Origin: Kluyvera intermedia
Lineage (GTDB): Bacteria; Pseudomonadota; Gammaproteobacteria; Enterobacterales; Enterobacteriaceae
NCBI RefSeq assembly: GCF_034424175.1
Contig: NZ_CP139986.1
Location: forward strand, 2,542,001 to 2,606,000
Direction of reading: 5' to 3'
DNA: 64,000 bases
This document shows, piece after piece, positions 33,981 through 43,144 of this stretch. The number at the start of each line of letters is the position of its first letter. The first letter of the stretch is position 1. The notes below the pieces were generated by a model that saw only the letters and a list, made by a program, of their open reading frames with translations, was not told where the DNA came from and searched no databases. Made by a program: the position numbers and the translations under genes.

Positions 33981-34615
33981 TGAATAAACAAAAACGTCTG
34001 GAAATTTTAACCCGTCTGCGTGATAACAATCCGCATCCCACGACGGAGCTAAATTTCACCTCTCCGTTTGAGCTGTTGATTGCCGTCCTGCTTTCAGCGC
34101 AAGCCACCGACGTAAGCGTCAATAAGGCGACGGCGAAACTCTATCCGGTGGCGAATACGCCACAGTCGATGCTGGATCTGGGCGTGGATGGGGTTAAAAA
34201 TTACATCAAGACCATTGGCCTGTTTAACGGCAAGGCTGAGAACGTCATCAAAACCTGCCGCCTGTTGCTTGACCTGCATGGCGGTGAAGTACCAGAAGAC
34301 CGTGCGGCACTGGAAGCACTTCCTGGCGTGGGCCGCAAAACCGCCAACGTGGTGCTTAATACCGCGTTCGGCTGGCCGACCATTGCCGTCGATACCCATA
34401 TCTTCCGCGTTTGCAATCGCACAAATTTCGCCCCCGGCAAGAACGTCGAGCAGGTTGAAGAGAAGCTGCTGAAGGTGGTACCCGCTGAATTTAAGGTGGA
34501 CTGTCACCATTGGCTGATTCTGCATGGACGCTACACCTGCATCGCACGTAAGCCTCGCTGCGGGTCATGCATTATCGAAGATCTTTGTGAATTCAAAGAG
34601 AAGGTCGACATATAG
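33980..34615 (+). CDS. nth: Endonuclease III Nth
   Basis: 211-aa DNA glycosylase/AP lyase that removes oxidised pyrimidines in base excision repair. It shows the helix-hairpin-helix LPGVGRKTANVV with the catalytic Lys, the catalytic Asp in IAVDTHIFRV, and the [4Fe-4S] set C-x6-C-x2-C-x5-C in CIARKPRCGSCIIEDLC. It overlaps rsxE, so repair of oxidative damage is co-expressed with SoxR reduction. Confidence 0.97.
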   Translation: MNKQKRLEILTRLRDNNPHPTTELNFTSPFELLIAVLLSAQATDVSVNKATAKLYPVANTPQSMLDLGVDGVKNYIKTIGLFNGKAENVIKTCRLLLDLHGGEVPEDRAALEALPGVGRKTANVVLNTAFGWPTIAVDTHIFRVCNRTNFAPGKNVEQVEEKLLKVVPAEFKVDCHHWLILHGRYTCIARKPRCGSCIIEDLCEFKEKVDI

Positions 34616-35208
34616 ACTATGATTTGCGGTGTGGCAAGTCGCTCACCGCCACGCCATCAATGCTTAAGCCCTCTTAAATCCCATATAATTATTCAGTATT
34701 TGGCATTTATCACGCCTATATAACGTTTATATAGGTTAAACATGTCATCGCACGCGAAAATTTCTATACAATCGCTGACAAGATCATGAAAGTAACACAA
34801 TGTTGCATTTATGTTTCTTTACGGTCAAATCACCGACACCATTACAATGAAACGCCACCACAGCACAAGATGATCATCCAGCAATTTTTCAGAATCCAGC
34901 CTATATCACTACATATAAGCGAGATTAGCAGAAGATATGGTTACAGCGCCCTTTTCGCCCCCATTTTTTAGAATAAAAAACCGTCAATTTTTAAAGCATG
35001 AAATTTAACGCTAAATAACAATTAGAATGCTGGTCGATTGTACCAGTCTTTTTATTTGTAACGGAGTATTACAAAGCACTTGTCTGAAAGCGCAGGATAG
35101 TGAACATTACTTCCCGTTTCCCTCCAGAATAACTATAAGGTGGATGCCAAAACGAGCACTCCACCCAGTACACCCCCCATTAAGATGGGATGTAAATAAG
35201 AGGTATAT
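34616..35208 (+). promoter_or_regulatory. Long geneless leader region upstream of dtpA
   Basis: 593 bp, AT-rich, without a supportable gene. It holds the exact inverted repeat CCTATATAA-CGT-TTATATAGG (34715-34735) and a second one, TTTGTAA-N7-TTACAAA (35055-35075). It presumably contains the dtpA promoter(s) and OmpR control known for this gene in E. coli and Salmonella. I could not choose a start site. A 15-codon ORF at 34742 is too short to claim. Confidence 0.6.
34715..34735. promoter_or_regulatory. 21-bp operator-like palindrome in the dtpA leader
   Basis: 9-bp perfect arms CCTATATAA and TTATATAGG around CGT. The symmetry and AT-rich arms suggest a dimeric regulator site; the regulator is unknown. 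Confidence 0.4.
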
Positions 35209-36714
35209 GTGTCTACTGCAAACAATAAACCAACAGAAAGCGTAAGTTTAAACGCCTTCAAACAACCTAAAGCGTTCTATCTCATCTTCTCTATCGAGTT
35301 ATGGGAACGTTTTGGCTTCTACGGCCTGCAAGGCATTATGGCCGTTTACCTGGTTAAACAGCTGGGGATGTCTGAAGCAGATTCCATCACCCTGTTCTCT
35401 TCCTTCAGTGCATTAGTTTACGGCCTGGTCGCTATCGGCGGCTGGCTGGGCGATAAAGTGCTGGGTACGAAACGTGTGATTATGCTGGGTGCCGTTGTAC
35501 TGGCAATCGGTTATGCGCTGGTCGCCTGGTCTGGTCACGACGCCGCTATCGTTTATATGGGTATGGCGACTATCGCCGTGGGTAACGGTCTGTTCAAAGC
35601 TAACCCGTCTTCCCTGCTCTCGACCTGCTATTCCAAAGACGACCCGCGTCTGGACGGTGCATTTACCATGTACTATATGTCCGTCAACATTGGTTCGTTC
35701 TTCTCTATGCTAGCAACACCATGGCTCGCCGCAAAATACGGCTGGAGCGTTGCGTTTGCGCTGAGCGTTGTAGGGATGTTGATTACCGTTGTGAACTTCG
35801 CTTTCTGCCAGCGTTGGGTTAAACAGTACGGTTCAAAACCTGACTTCGAGCCGATCAATTTCCGTAACCTGCTGCTGACCATCATCGGTGTCGTTATCCT
35901 GGTCGTTATCGCGACCTGGCTGCTGCACCACCAGGACGTCGCACGTATGGTTCTGGGCGTTATTGCCCTGGGTATCGTCTTTATCTTCGGTAAAGAAGCG
36001 TTTGCAATGCAGGGTGCGGCTCGTCGTAAGATGATTGTTGCCTTCATTCTGATGCTGGAAGCGATTATCTTCTTCGTGCTGTACAGCCAGATGCCAACAT
36101 CGCTGAACTTCTTCGCCATTCGTAACGTTGAGCACTCTATCCTGGGTATCGCGTTCGAGCCTGAACAGTATCAGGCGCTGAACCCATTCTGGATTATCAT
36201 CGGTAGCCCGATTTTAGCCGCAATCTACAACAAGATGGGCGACACGCTGCCAATGCCAACCAAGTTTGCTGCCGGTATGGTGTTGTGCTCCGGTGCATTC
36301 CTGGTGCTGCCGCTGGGCGCAAAATTCGCGACTGATGCAGGTATCGTCTCCGTGAACTGGCTTATCATCTGCTACGCTCTGCAGAGTATTGGTGAACTTA
36401 TGATCTCCGGCTTGGGTCTGGCGATGGTGGCTCAATTGGTTCCACAGCGCCTGATGGGCTTCATCATGGGTAGCTGGTTCCTGACTACCGCAGGCGCAAA
36501 CCTCATTGGTGGTTATGTCGCGGGTATGATGGCGGTACCGGAAAACGTCACCGATCCGGTGATGTCTCTGGAAGTCTATAGCCGCGTATTCATGCAGATT
36601 GGTGTCGCCACTGCCGTTGTCGCGGTGCTGATGTTGTTGACTGCACCAAAACTAAACCGCATGACGCAGGACGATCCTACACCTGCTGCGGACGGTAAAG
36701 CCGCCTCCGTGTAA
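35209..36714 (+). CDS. dtpA: Dipeptide/tripeptide:H+ symporter DtpA (TppB, YdgR)
   Basis: Proton-coupled oligopeptide transporter of the POT/PTR family, 501 aa and about 14 helices in the inner membrane. The family motif appears as ELWERFGFYGLQGI (ExxERF for proton coupling) and the PTR signature as FTMYYMSVNIGSF. GTG 35209 behind AAGAGG gives MSTANNKPTESVSLNAF, matching E. coli. It is known to be OmpR-dependent in E. coli; the long leader fits complex control. A strong terminator follows. Confidence 0.96.
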   Translation: MSTANNKPTESVSLNAFKQPKAFYLIFSIELWERFGFYGLQGIMAVYLVKQLGMSEADSITLFSSFSALVYGLVAIGGWLGDKVLGTKRVIMLGAVVLAIGYALVAWSGHDAAIVYMGMATIAVGNGLFKANPSSLLSTCYSKDDPRLDGAFTMYYMSVNIGSFFSMLATPWLAAKYGWSVAFALSVVGMLITVVNFAFCQRWVKQYGSKPDFEPINFRNLLLTIIGVVILVVIATWLLHHQDVARMVLGVIALGIVFIFGKEAFAMQGAARRKMIVAFILMLEAIIFFVLYSQMPTSLNFFAIRNVEHSILGIAFEPEQYQALNPFWIIIGSPILAAIYNKMGDTLPMPTKFAAGMVLCSGAFLVLPLGAKFATDAGIVSVNWLIICYALQSIGELMISGLGLAMVAQLVPQRLMGFIMGSWFLTTAGANLIGGYVAGMMAVPENVTDPVMSLEVYSRVFMQIGVATAVVAVLMLLTAPKLNRMTQDDPTPAADGKAASV

Positions 36715-36740
36715 TGTCATCGGGAAACATAAATTTTTGG

Positions 36741-36771
36741 GCCGCTAACTTCTGTTAGCGGCTTTTTTTTT
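36741..36771 (+). terminator. Terminator of dtpA
   Basis: Arms GCCGCTAAC/GTTAGCGGC, TTCT loop and nine T residues: a textbook intrinsic terminator. Confidence 0.95.
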
Positions 36772-36861
36772 ATTGGCGCAGGCACTAACATACGTTGATA
36801 TCCCCCAGCCGCCCTTCTGCTGATGGACCACAAAAATAATCAAAGTCTGAAGGAGTTACCC

Positions 36862-37467
36862 ATGAAATTGTTCTACAAACCCGGCGCGTGTTCCCTGGCA
36901 TCGCACATCACCTTACGGGAAAGCGGAAAGGATTTTTCGCTGATTGGCGTCGACCTGATGCAAAAACGTATGGAAAACGGTGACGACTTTCTGAAGGTGA
37001 ATCCGAAAGGCCAGGTTCCTGCACTGTTGCTGGACGATAACACGCTGCTGACCGAAGGCGTGGCTATCATGCAATATCTCGCGGATGGCGTAGCCGATCG
37101 TCAGTTGCTGGCACCGGTAGGCAGCATCAACCGCTATAAGACTCTTGAATGGCTGAATTTTATCGCCACCGAACTGCACAAAGGCTTTACGCCATTGTTC
37201 CGCCCGGACACGCCGGAAGAGTACAAACCCACGGTGCGGGCTCTTTTAGATAAGAAGCTGGCCTTTATTGATGAGTCTCTGGCAAACGCCGAGTGGATTA
37301 GCGGCTCACGCTTCACCATTGCGGATGCGTACCTGTTTACCGTGCTACGCTGGGCATTTGCTGTGAAGCTGGATATGGCGGGATATAAGCATATAGCGGA
37401 CTATATGGCTCGTGTTGCAGCGCGTCCTGCCGTCGCGGCAGCTCTCGCGGCTGAAGGCCTGAAATAG
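36862..37467 (+). CDS. gstA: Glutathione S-transferase GstA
   Basis: Beta-class bacterial glutathione transferase, 201 aa, cytosolic dimer. The N-terminal thioredoxin-like domain has the class-specific Cys10 (KPGACSLASHI) and the cis-Pro region GQVPAL; the C-terminal helical domain contains FTIADAYLFTVLRW. AAGGAG precedes ATG 36862; an upstream ATG (36823) would bypass that site. Single-gene unit after the dtpA terminator. Confidence 0.96.
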   Translation: MKLFYKPGACSLASHITLRESGKDFSLIGVDLMQKRMENGDDFLKVNPKGQVPALLLDDNTLLTEGVAIMQYLADGVADRQLLAPVGSINRYKTLEWLNFIATELHKGFTPLFRPDTPEEYKPTVRALLDKKLAFIDESLANAEWISGSRFTIADAYLFTVLRWAFAVKLDMAGYKHIADYMARVAARPAVAAALAAEGLK

Positions 37468-37504
37468 CCGCAGATTCGTGATTCCCCGGCGTCGCTGCGC
37501 TCGG

Positions 37505-37534
37505 GCCCGGGCTACAATTTTATGTAGCCCGGGC
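37505..37534. repeat. REP-like perfect palindrome between gstA and pdxY
   Basis: 12-bp arms GCCCGGGCTACA/TGTAGCCCGGGC with a 6-nt loop. Flanks such as GCGTCGCTGCGCTCGGG and GGGCAAGGTGTTTACGCC look like two REP units head to head (a BIME) of the Citrobacter/Enterobacter type. It may also end convergent gstA and pdxY transcripts. Confidence 0.75.
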
Positions 37535-37613
37535 AAGGTGTTTACGCCGCTCTCGGGGGTGGTTCGCCGCCTGTTCCGTCCGAGCGAATGCGACGACGGG
37601 AAGCGCAGGTTAA

Positions 37614-38474
37614 TTATAACAATGTTGCGCTAAATACATGCACCGGCTTCGCAATACGATCCTGTGCGGCAACGACCTGCAACTCGTACTCGCCCATCTC
37701 TTTTGTCGTGACCATAATTTCGTAAACCGCAGCGGTCACATGCTCTAGCGCATCACGTAGGGTCGCGCCTTGCAGCAGCTTCACCAACAACAAACCGCTA
37801 GTCACATCGCCCACACCAACCGGATGTCGTGCGCCAAAATCAATCAGCGGGCGGCTGATATGCCAGGCTTCATCGGCCGTCACCAACAGCATTTCAAAAC
37901 GGTCCAGGCTATAACCCGCACGCGCCAGATGTTTAACCAACACAATTTCCGGGCCAAGCGCAATAAGTTCGCGGGCAGCGTCAACGGCACCCGCCACATC
38001 GTTAATCTGGCGGTCAGAGAGCATTTCCAGCTCAATCAGATTCGGGGCAATAATGTCGCTTGCCGGCAGCGCATAGCGCTTGTGAAATTCCGCTACGCCT
38101 GGAGCAACGATACAGCCCTTTTCCGGATGACCCATGACCGGATCGCAGAAATACTTCGCCTGTGGGTTCGCCGCTTTCACCTGACGAACAATACCGAGAA
38201 TATGCTCACCCTGTTCAGCCGAGCCCAGATAACCACTCAGTACGGCGCTACAACGCGATAACTGGTCTATTTCCGCAATACCCTGTACGATCTCCGTCAG
38301 GTGCGCTGGCGGCATCACACAACCCGTCCACTTCCCGTACTGCGTATGATTTGAGAATTGTACGGTATTTAAGGGCCAAACATTCGCGCCAAGACGACGC
38401 ATAGGAAACTCAGCGGCACTGTTGCCCGCATGACCGAAAACAACGTGGGATTGAATGGCGAGGATATTGTTCAT
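37614..38474 (-). CDS. pdxY: Pyridoxal kinase PdxY
   Basis: Salvage kinase that phosphorylates pyridoxal to pyridoxal 5'-phosphate, 286 aa, ribokinase-like fold. Conserved segments are SHVVFGHAGNSAAEFP, CDPVMGHPEKGC and the anion-hole/catalytic Asp motif GVGDVTSGLLL. It lies downstream of tyrS on the same strand, past a terminator, as in E. coli. No defects seen. Confidence 0.95.
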   Translation of the reverse strand: MNNILAIQSHVVFGHAGNSAAEFPMRRLGANVWPLNTVQFSNHTQYGKWTGCVMPPAHLTEIVQGIAEIDQLSRCSAVLSGYLGSAEQGEHILGIVRQVKAANPQAKYFCDPVMGHPEKGCIVAPGVAEFHKRYALPASDIIAPNLIELEMLSDRQINDVAGAVDAARELIALGPEIVLVKHLARAGYSLDRFEMLLVTADEAWHISRPLIDFGARHPVGVGDVTSGLLLVKLLQGATLRDALEHVTAAVYEIMVTTKEMGEYELQVVAAQDRIAKPVHVFSATLL

Positions 38475-38492
38475 TCGTTCTACTCAGACGAC

Positions 38493-38525
38493 AAAAAAGA
38501 AGGGGGCGTAGTTTCCCACGCCCCC
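38493..38525 (-). terminator. Terminator or attenuator after tyrS
   Basis: On the minus strand, arms GGGGGCGT/ACGCCCCC with an 8-nt loop are followed by TTCTTTTTTG. It lies between tyrS and pdxY, so pdxY is fed by readthrough or its own promoter. Confidence 0.88.
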
Positions 38526-38538
38526 CTGTTTTGGAAGA

Positions 38539-39813
38539 TTACTTCCAGCAGATCAAACAGTAATTTTTCTTACCACGACGAAGCAACGTGTAGCGACCGA
38601 ACAGAATGTCATTCTCGTTAAAGACGTATTCTGGGTCAGCTTGCTTTTCGCCGTTGATGGTCACCGCGTTAGACGCGATAGTTTTGCGTGCCTGACCACG
38701 GGATGGCTGAAGCTCGGAGTCCACCAGCGCCTGCATCAGATCAGCACCTTTTTCCATCTCAACCATTGGCACACCATCTTGCGCCAGCTGTTCGAAGTCC
38801 GCTTCGCTAAGTGCGTTAAGAGAACCACTAAACAGGCTGTCGGTAATGCGTTTTGCCGCCACCAGACCTTCTTCACCGTGCACCAGACGGGTCACCGTTT
38901 CAGCCAGAACATACTGGGCGCGAGGCGCTTTGCCGCTAGTTTTGTCTTCTTCTTCCAGTGCATTGATCTCGGCAATGTCCATAAAGGTGAAGAACTTCAG
39001 GAAGCGGTAAACATCAGCGTCAGCGGTGTTAATCCAGAACTGGTAGAATTTGTACGGGCTGGTTTTCTTCGGATCGAGCCACACCGCGCCACCTTCAGTT
39101 TTACCGAATTTGGTGCCGTCAGCTTTGGTGATCAGCGGAACGGTCAGACCGAAGACCTGGTTTTGATGCAGGCGACGGGTCAGGTCGATACCTGAGGTGA
39201 TGTTGCCCCACTGGTCAGAACCGCCAATCTGCAGCGCCACGCCGTGCAGCTCGTTCAGGCAAGCAAAATCATAACCCTGTAACAGGTTGTAGGAAAACTC
39301 GGTAAATGAGATCCCCTGATCATCACGGTTCAAACGCTGCTTCACCGCTTCTTTGTTGATCATCTGGTTAACAGAGAAATGCTTGCCGATATCACGCAGG
39401 AAAGTCAGCACATTCATGCCGCCAAACCAGTCATAGTTATTCGCGGCAATGGCCGAGTTGTCGCCACAGTCGAAGTCGAGGAACGGTGCAACCTGTTTAC
39501 GGATTTTTGCGACCCATTCCTGCACGGTATCTTCGGTGTTCAGTTTACGCTCGGCGGCTTTAAAGCTAGGGTCGCCAATCAGACCCGTTGCACCGCCAAC
39601 CAGTGCCACAGGTTTATGCCCTGCCTCCTGGAAGCGTTTCAGGCATAACAAAGGAACAAGATGCCCCAAATGCAAGCTGTCAGCGGTAGGATCGAAGCCG
39701 CAATAGAGCGCGATCGGGCCTTGCGCCAGTCTCTCTGCTAACGCTACCTCGTCCGTTACCTGGGCGACTAGCCCCCGCTCTTGCAGTTGTTTAATCAAGT
39801 TACTGCTTGCCAT
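38539..39813 (-). CDS. tyrS: Tyrosyl-tRNA synthetase TyrS
   Basis: Class I aminoacyl-tRNA synthetase that charges tRNA-Tyr, 424 aa. The HIGH motif appears as HLGH (ADSLHLGHLVPL) and KMSKS as KFGKT. The tyrosine pocket YCGFDPTA and a C-terminal S4-like RNA-binding domain are present. ATG 39813 (MASSNLIKQLQERG) behind GGAG matches E. coli; the open frame upstream adds 30 non-conserved residues. Confidence 0.97.
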   Translation of the reverse strand: MASSNLIKQLQERGLVAQVTDEVALAERLAQGPIALYCGFDPTADSLHLGHLVPLLCLKRFQEAGHKPVALVGGATGLIGDPSFKAAERKLNTEDTVQEWVAKIRKQVAPFLDFDCGDNSAIAANNYDWFGGMNVLTFLRDIGKHFSVNQMINKEAVKQRLNRDDQGISFTEFSYNLLQGYDFACLNELHGVALQIGGSDQWGNITSGIDLTRRLHQNQVFGLTVPLITKADGTKFGKTEGGAVWLDPKKTSPYKFYQFWINTADADVYRFLKFFTFMDIAEINALEEEDKTSGKAPRAQYVLAETVTRLVHGEEGLVAAKRITDSLFSGSLNALSEADFEQLAQDGVPMVEMEKGADLMQALVDSELQPSRGQARKTIASNAVTINGEKQADPEYVFNENDILFGRYTLLRRGKKNYCLICWK

Positions 39814-39938
39814 CAAATTCTCCATCTCTATCCGACTGCACCTTTGCCGGTACACGACTTTTCGCCAGACGCGAAAGCTATATAGAATAAAGCGCTGGCG
39901 CACTCAGCGCTAGCGCTTAAAACAACAAATTTAGTCCT

Positions 39939-40595
39939 TTATGGCGCCAGTCGGTCGATTTTCCAGGCGTCGGCTTCACGTTGGTACAAAAAACGATCGT
40001 GTAGACGGTGTTCACCGCCCTGCCAGAATTCCATCTGTTCCACGGTGACGCGAAAACCGCCCCAGAAACTCGGCAGCGGCACATCACCTTGCTGGAATTT
40101 CTGTTTCAGTTCGAGGAATTTGCTTTCGAGGATCCCACGGGCAGAAATGCGGCTGGATTGTTTGGAAACCCAGGCACCGATCTGGCTGTCGCGAGGACGG
40201 CTGTGGAAATATTTCATCACTTCAAGGGTCGAAAGACGTTCTGCTTTACCAATCACCATCACCTGCCTGTCCAGCATATGCCAGGGAAACAGCAGGCTGA
40301 TTTGCGGATTTTGTTCAAGCTGATGCGCCTTGCGGCTACCGAGGTTGGTGTAGAACACCAAACCTTTCTCATCATAATGTTTGAGCAAGACAATACGCTG
40401 GTATGGCTGACCGTTTTCATCAACCGTGGCCACAACCATTGCCGTTGGGTCAGCTAATCTAGCTTCACAGGCTTGGGCAAGCCAGCGTTCAAAAAGCGGC
40501 AGAGGTTCGGCGGGAAGATCGTGGCGACGCAGGCCGCCACGGGTGTACTCTCGGCGCAGATGCGCGATTTGCTGCAGATCGTCGTTATCAGACAT
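39939..40595 (-). CDS. pdxH: Pyridoxine/pyridoxamine 5'-phosphate oxidase PdxH
   Basis: FMN enzyme making pyridoxal 5'-phosphate from PNP or PMP, 218 aa, homodimer. FMN and PLP contacts are seen in RIVLLKHYDEKGLVFYTNLGSRKA and the conserved C-terminal READAWKIDRLAP. It lies upstream of tyrS on the same strand; together with pdxY this forms a vitamin B6 neighbourhood around tyrS, as in E. coli. Confidence 0.96.
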   Translation of the reverse strand: MSDNDDLQQIAHLRREYTRGGLRRHDLPAEPLPLFERWLAQACEARLADPTAMVVATVDENGQPYQRIVLLKHYDEKGLVFYTNLGSRKAHQLEQNPQISLLFPWHMLDRQVMVIGKAERLSTLEVMKYFHSRPRDSQIGAWVSKQSSRISARGILESKFLELKQKFQQGDVPLPSFWGGFRVTVEQMEFWQGGEHRLHDRFLYQREADAWKIDRLAP

Positions 40596-40652
40596 GGCGT
40601 TTTTGAAGGTAGTCAGTAGGTGGCGTTATTGTGCGCCGCCCGTGTGAAAATC

Positions 40653-40976
40653 TCAACGCTTAGGGTTTTGTAACTGACAGTTATTCAAAACAATATGGTC
40701 GCGTTTGTAGACGGTGGCCTCATTGCCTTTCGACCAAAATACATAGATGCCATCGGTATAGCGTGCGCCGGAAGCGGAAACACCCTGAATCAGATTCAGC
40801 TGTTTATTATCATAAATAAAGCCCACCTGCTGGCGAGGATTATTCAAATGTACCGTCAGGGGCTTTTCTTCACACTGATACTCGAGGGTATCGGTTTGCA
40901 TACGTTCCATAAACTGGTTGTAGGTGCTACACCCGGCCAGCATCAAAGGGACTACAGCGATCAGTATTTTTTTCAT
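40653..40976 (-). CDS. mliC: Membrane-bound lysozyme inhibitor MliC (lipoprotein)
   Basis: 107-aa outer-membrane lipoprotein that inhibits C-type lysozymes. The signal peptide ends in the lipobox LAGC (Cys16). The MliC fold carries SASGARYTDGIYVFWSKGNEATVY, including the conserved inhibitory loop residues, and a Cys pair (YQCEEKP and NNCQL). ATG 40976 gives MKKILIAVVPLML. Located between pdxH and anmK. Confidence 0.94.
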   Translation of the reverse strand: MKKILIAVVPLMLAGCSTYNQFMERMQTDTLEYQCEEKPLTVHLNNPRQQVGFIYDNKQLNLIQGVSASGARYTDGIYVFWSKGNEATVYKRDHIVLNNCQLQNPKR

Positions 40977-41067
40977 TTTTTGGGCCTTACGACTTTCCAG
41001 GTCATGGAGCTATTTCACACTCCTCTTTTGGTTAAGTCTACAGGCCCGCTGTAAAAGATGATTTCAG

Positions 41068-42192
41068 TTAACTCTTATTATTCTGAGGGTTTGCCGGGAA
41101 AATGGCACCCAGTACGCTGGCTTCCGATGCCCCTGTCACTGACGGTAAATTACCCGGTAATCCGGCCACGGTTCGCCACGCCAGCCAGGCAAAGGCGAGT
41201 GCTTCCATGTCGTCACCGCTAATACCGTATTCGTCGGTCGCTGCCACTTCTGTGCCCGCTAACAACCCGGCAAGACGCGCCATCACCAATGGATTACGGC
41301 TTCCGCCTCCGCACACCAGAAGACGATCGCAGCCGCCGCTCAACATCACCTGCTCGCTGATAGTCACTGCCGTCAACTCTGTTAAAGTGGTCTGCACATC
41401 TTGCGGACGCAGCCCCGGATAACGGGTAAGGAACTGTGCCAGCCAGGCATAATTAAAGTATTCACGTCCGGTACTTTTTGGCGCGGGTGCCGCAAAATAG
41501 GGGTCACTCAGCATATCCTGTAATAACGGCAGGATAACCTTACCGTCGTTTGCCCACTCGGCATCTTTATCATACGGCTTACCGAGGTTTCGCCAGATCC
41601 AGGCATCCATCAGCATATTACCAGGGCCTGTATCGAACCCGCGTACCGGCTGACCGGGCACCAATAATGAGAGGTTAGCGATGCCACCAATATTGAGGAT
41701 CATCCGCCGCTCGATAGGGTGCATGAGCAATGCCTGATGAAATGCCGGAACCAGCGGTGCGCCCTGCCCGCCAAGCGCCATATCGCGACGACGGAAATCA
41801 CCGACCACGCTAACGCCAGTCCGCGCGGCAATAATATTGTTGTCGCCAATTTGCATCGTATGCGGTGCATCACCTTTCGGCTCATGCCAGACGGTTTGTC
41901 CGTGACAGCCAATCGCTACAATATCCTGCGCCTTGAGATGTTCCCGTTCCATTAACGCAAGAATGGCATCGGCAAATAGGTTACCCAGTCGATTATCCAG
42001 TTGCCCGAGCTGTGAGAGTGTGAGCGGTTGTCCCTGACAGATAGCCAGTACGGCCTCTTTAAGCGCTATAGGAATGGGCCAGGACATGCTGGCGAGCTGC
42101 GCGACGCGGCTTTCATCTATCGCGGCAAGCACCACATCCACACCGTCAAGGCTGGTTCCCGACATGACGCCAATGTATCGCCCGGATTTCAT
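41068..42192 (-). CDS. anmK: Anhydro-N-acetylmuramic acid kinase AnmK
   Basis: Peptidoglycan-recycling kinase that hydrolyses and phosphorylates 1,6-anhydro-MurNAc to MurNAc 6-phosphate, 374 aa. ATP and substrate motifs are GVMSGTSLDGVD, IGCHGQTVWHEP, NIGGIANLS and VCGGGSRNP. AAGGA precedes ATG 42192. It is divergent from slyB. The C terminus is slightly longer than the 369 aa I recall for E. coli. Confidence 0.96.
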   Translation of the reverse strand: MKSGRYIGVMSGTSLDGVDVVLAAIDESRVAQLASMSWPIPIALKEAVLAICQGQPLTLSQLGQLDNRLGNLFADAILALMEREHLKAQDIVAIGCHGQTVWHEPKGDAPHTMQIGDNNIIAARTGVSVVGDFRRRDMALGGQGAPLVPAFHQALLMHPIERRMILNIGGIANLSLLVPGQPVRGFDTGPGNMLMDAWIWRNLGKPYDKDAEWANDGKVILPLLQDMLSDPYFAAPAPKSTGREYFNYAWLAQFLTRYPGLRPQDVQTTLTELTAVTISEQVMLSGGCDRLLVCGGGSRNPLVMARLAGLLAGTEVAATDEYGISGDDMEALAFAWLAWRTVAGLPGNLPSVTGASEASVLGAIFPANPQNNKS

Positions 42193-42320
42193 ACGCTGTC
42201 CTTAGTCAACTATGCAAAGTCAACACTCCAACATAAAGCGACATGTAATGCCATTGACTAATAATATTTTTTAACAACAAGGCTGACATTTGGACCAATG
42301 CCCCAGGAGAGTTGATGACA

Positions 42321-42355
42321 CGTTTAGCGTTGGTTAAGCCTGCATAGATTATTCT
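42321..42355 (+). promoter_or_regulatory. PhoP box and promoter of slyB
   Basis: CGTTTA-GCGTT-GGTTAA (42321-42337) fits the PhoP repeat (T/G)GTTTA-N5-(T/G)GTTTA with mismatches in each half. A TATTCT -10 (42350-42355) starts after the 12-bp gap typical of PhoP-activated promoters. slyB is a known PhoP target in E. coli. Confidence 0.65.
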
Positions 42356-42458
42356 CGTTAATAATAAATGCGGAGTATATGACCGCTTCGACCAAATACC
42401 ATATAATTGTTCAGTATGGATGCTCATAAGAGCAATTCTCGTGAACTGGAGATTCATA

Positions 42459-42926
42459 ATGATGTTACGTGTATTGGCTGTTTCAATGATTGGTTTATCC
42501 CTGGCCGGGTGTGCCGGCAACAGCGGCCTGTCTGGCGATGTTTACTCGGCATCCGAGGCGAAACAGGTCCAGAACGTGACCTACGGTACAATCGTCCATG
42601 TACGTCCTGTTCAGATTCAGGGCGGCGATGAAAGTAACGTGATTGGTGCTATTGGCGGTGCGGTACTGGGTGGCTTCCTCGGGAATACCGTCGGTGGTGG
42701 CACCGGTCGTTCACTGGCAACCGCTGCAGGTGCTGTAGCTGGCGGCGTAGCTGGTCAAGGCGTTCAGGGTGCGATGAACAAGACCCAGGGTGTTGAGCTG
42801 GAAATCCGCAAAGATGACGGTAACACCATCATGGTTGTGCAGAAACAGGGGGATACCCGTTTCTCTGCTGGCCAACGCGTCGTCATGGCAAGCAACGGCC
42901 GCCAGGTTACCGTTTCACCACGTTAA
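42459..42926 (+). CDS. slyB: Outer-membrane lipoprotein SlyB
   Basis: 155-aa lipoprotein of the PhoPQ regulon that supports outer-membrane integrity under stress. The lipobox is LAGC (Cys18); a glycine-zipper segment (IGAIGGAVLGGFLGNTVGGG) is followed by AAGAVAGGVAGQG and a small beta domain. ATG 42459 behind CTGGAG matches the E. coli length; upstream in-frame starts would hide the signal peptide. Confidence 0.96.
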   Translation: MMLRVLAVSMIGLSLAGCAGNSGLSGDVYSASEAKQVQNVTYGTIVHVRPVQIQGGDESNVIGAIGGAVLGGFLGNTVGGGTGRSLATAAGAVAGGVAGQGVQGAMNKTQGVELEIRKDDGNTIMVVQKQGDTRFSAGQRVVMASNGRQVTVSPR

Positions 42927-42934
42927 AATTTACT

Positions 42935-42963
42935 GAATACGTGGCCTTTTTGGCCACGTATTC
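42935..42963 (+). terminator. Hairpin after slyB
   Basis: 12-bp perfect arms GAATACGTGGCC/GGCCACGTATTC with a TTTTT loop, directly after slyB. The following bases (TCGCCTTC) are only weakly T-rich. Confidence 0.65.
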
Positions 42964-43144
42964 TCGCCTTCACTCCCATCACTCTCCTCTTATTTTAATA
43001 TTCACCACATGAATATAATATTGGCATTTGGCTAATCTATTATTTGCGCCCGGACAATATTTCTTTACGACTAATCAAGTAAACTAAAGCCATAGAGGGC
43101 CAGGAAGCCCAGAATTGAAGCGTTTAGCGTAAAAGGACACATCT

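Noticed and set aside
34742..34789. 15-codon leader peptide candidate before dtpA
   Set aside because: Weak ribosome-binding site, no control-codon run and no attenuator structure after it.
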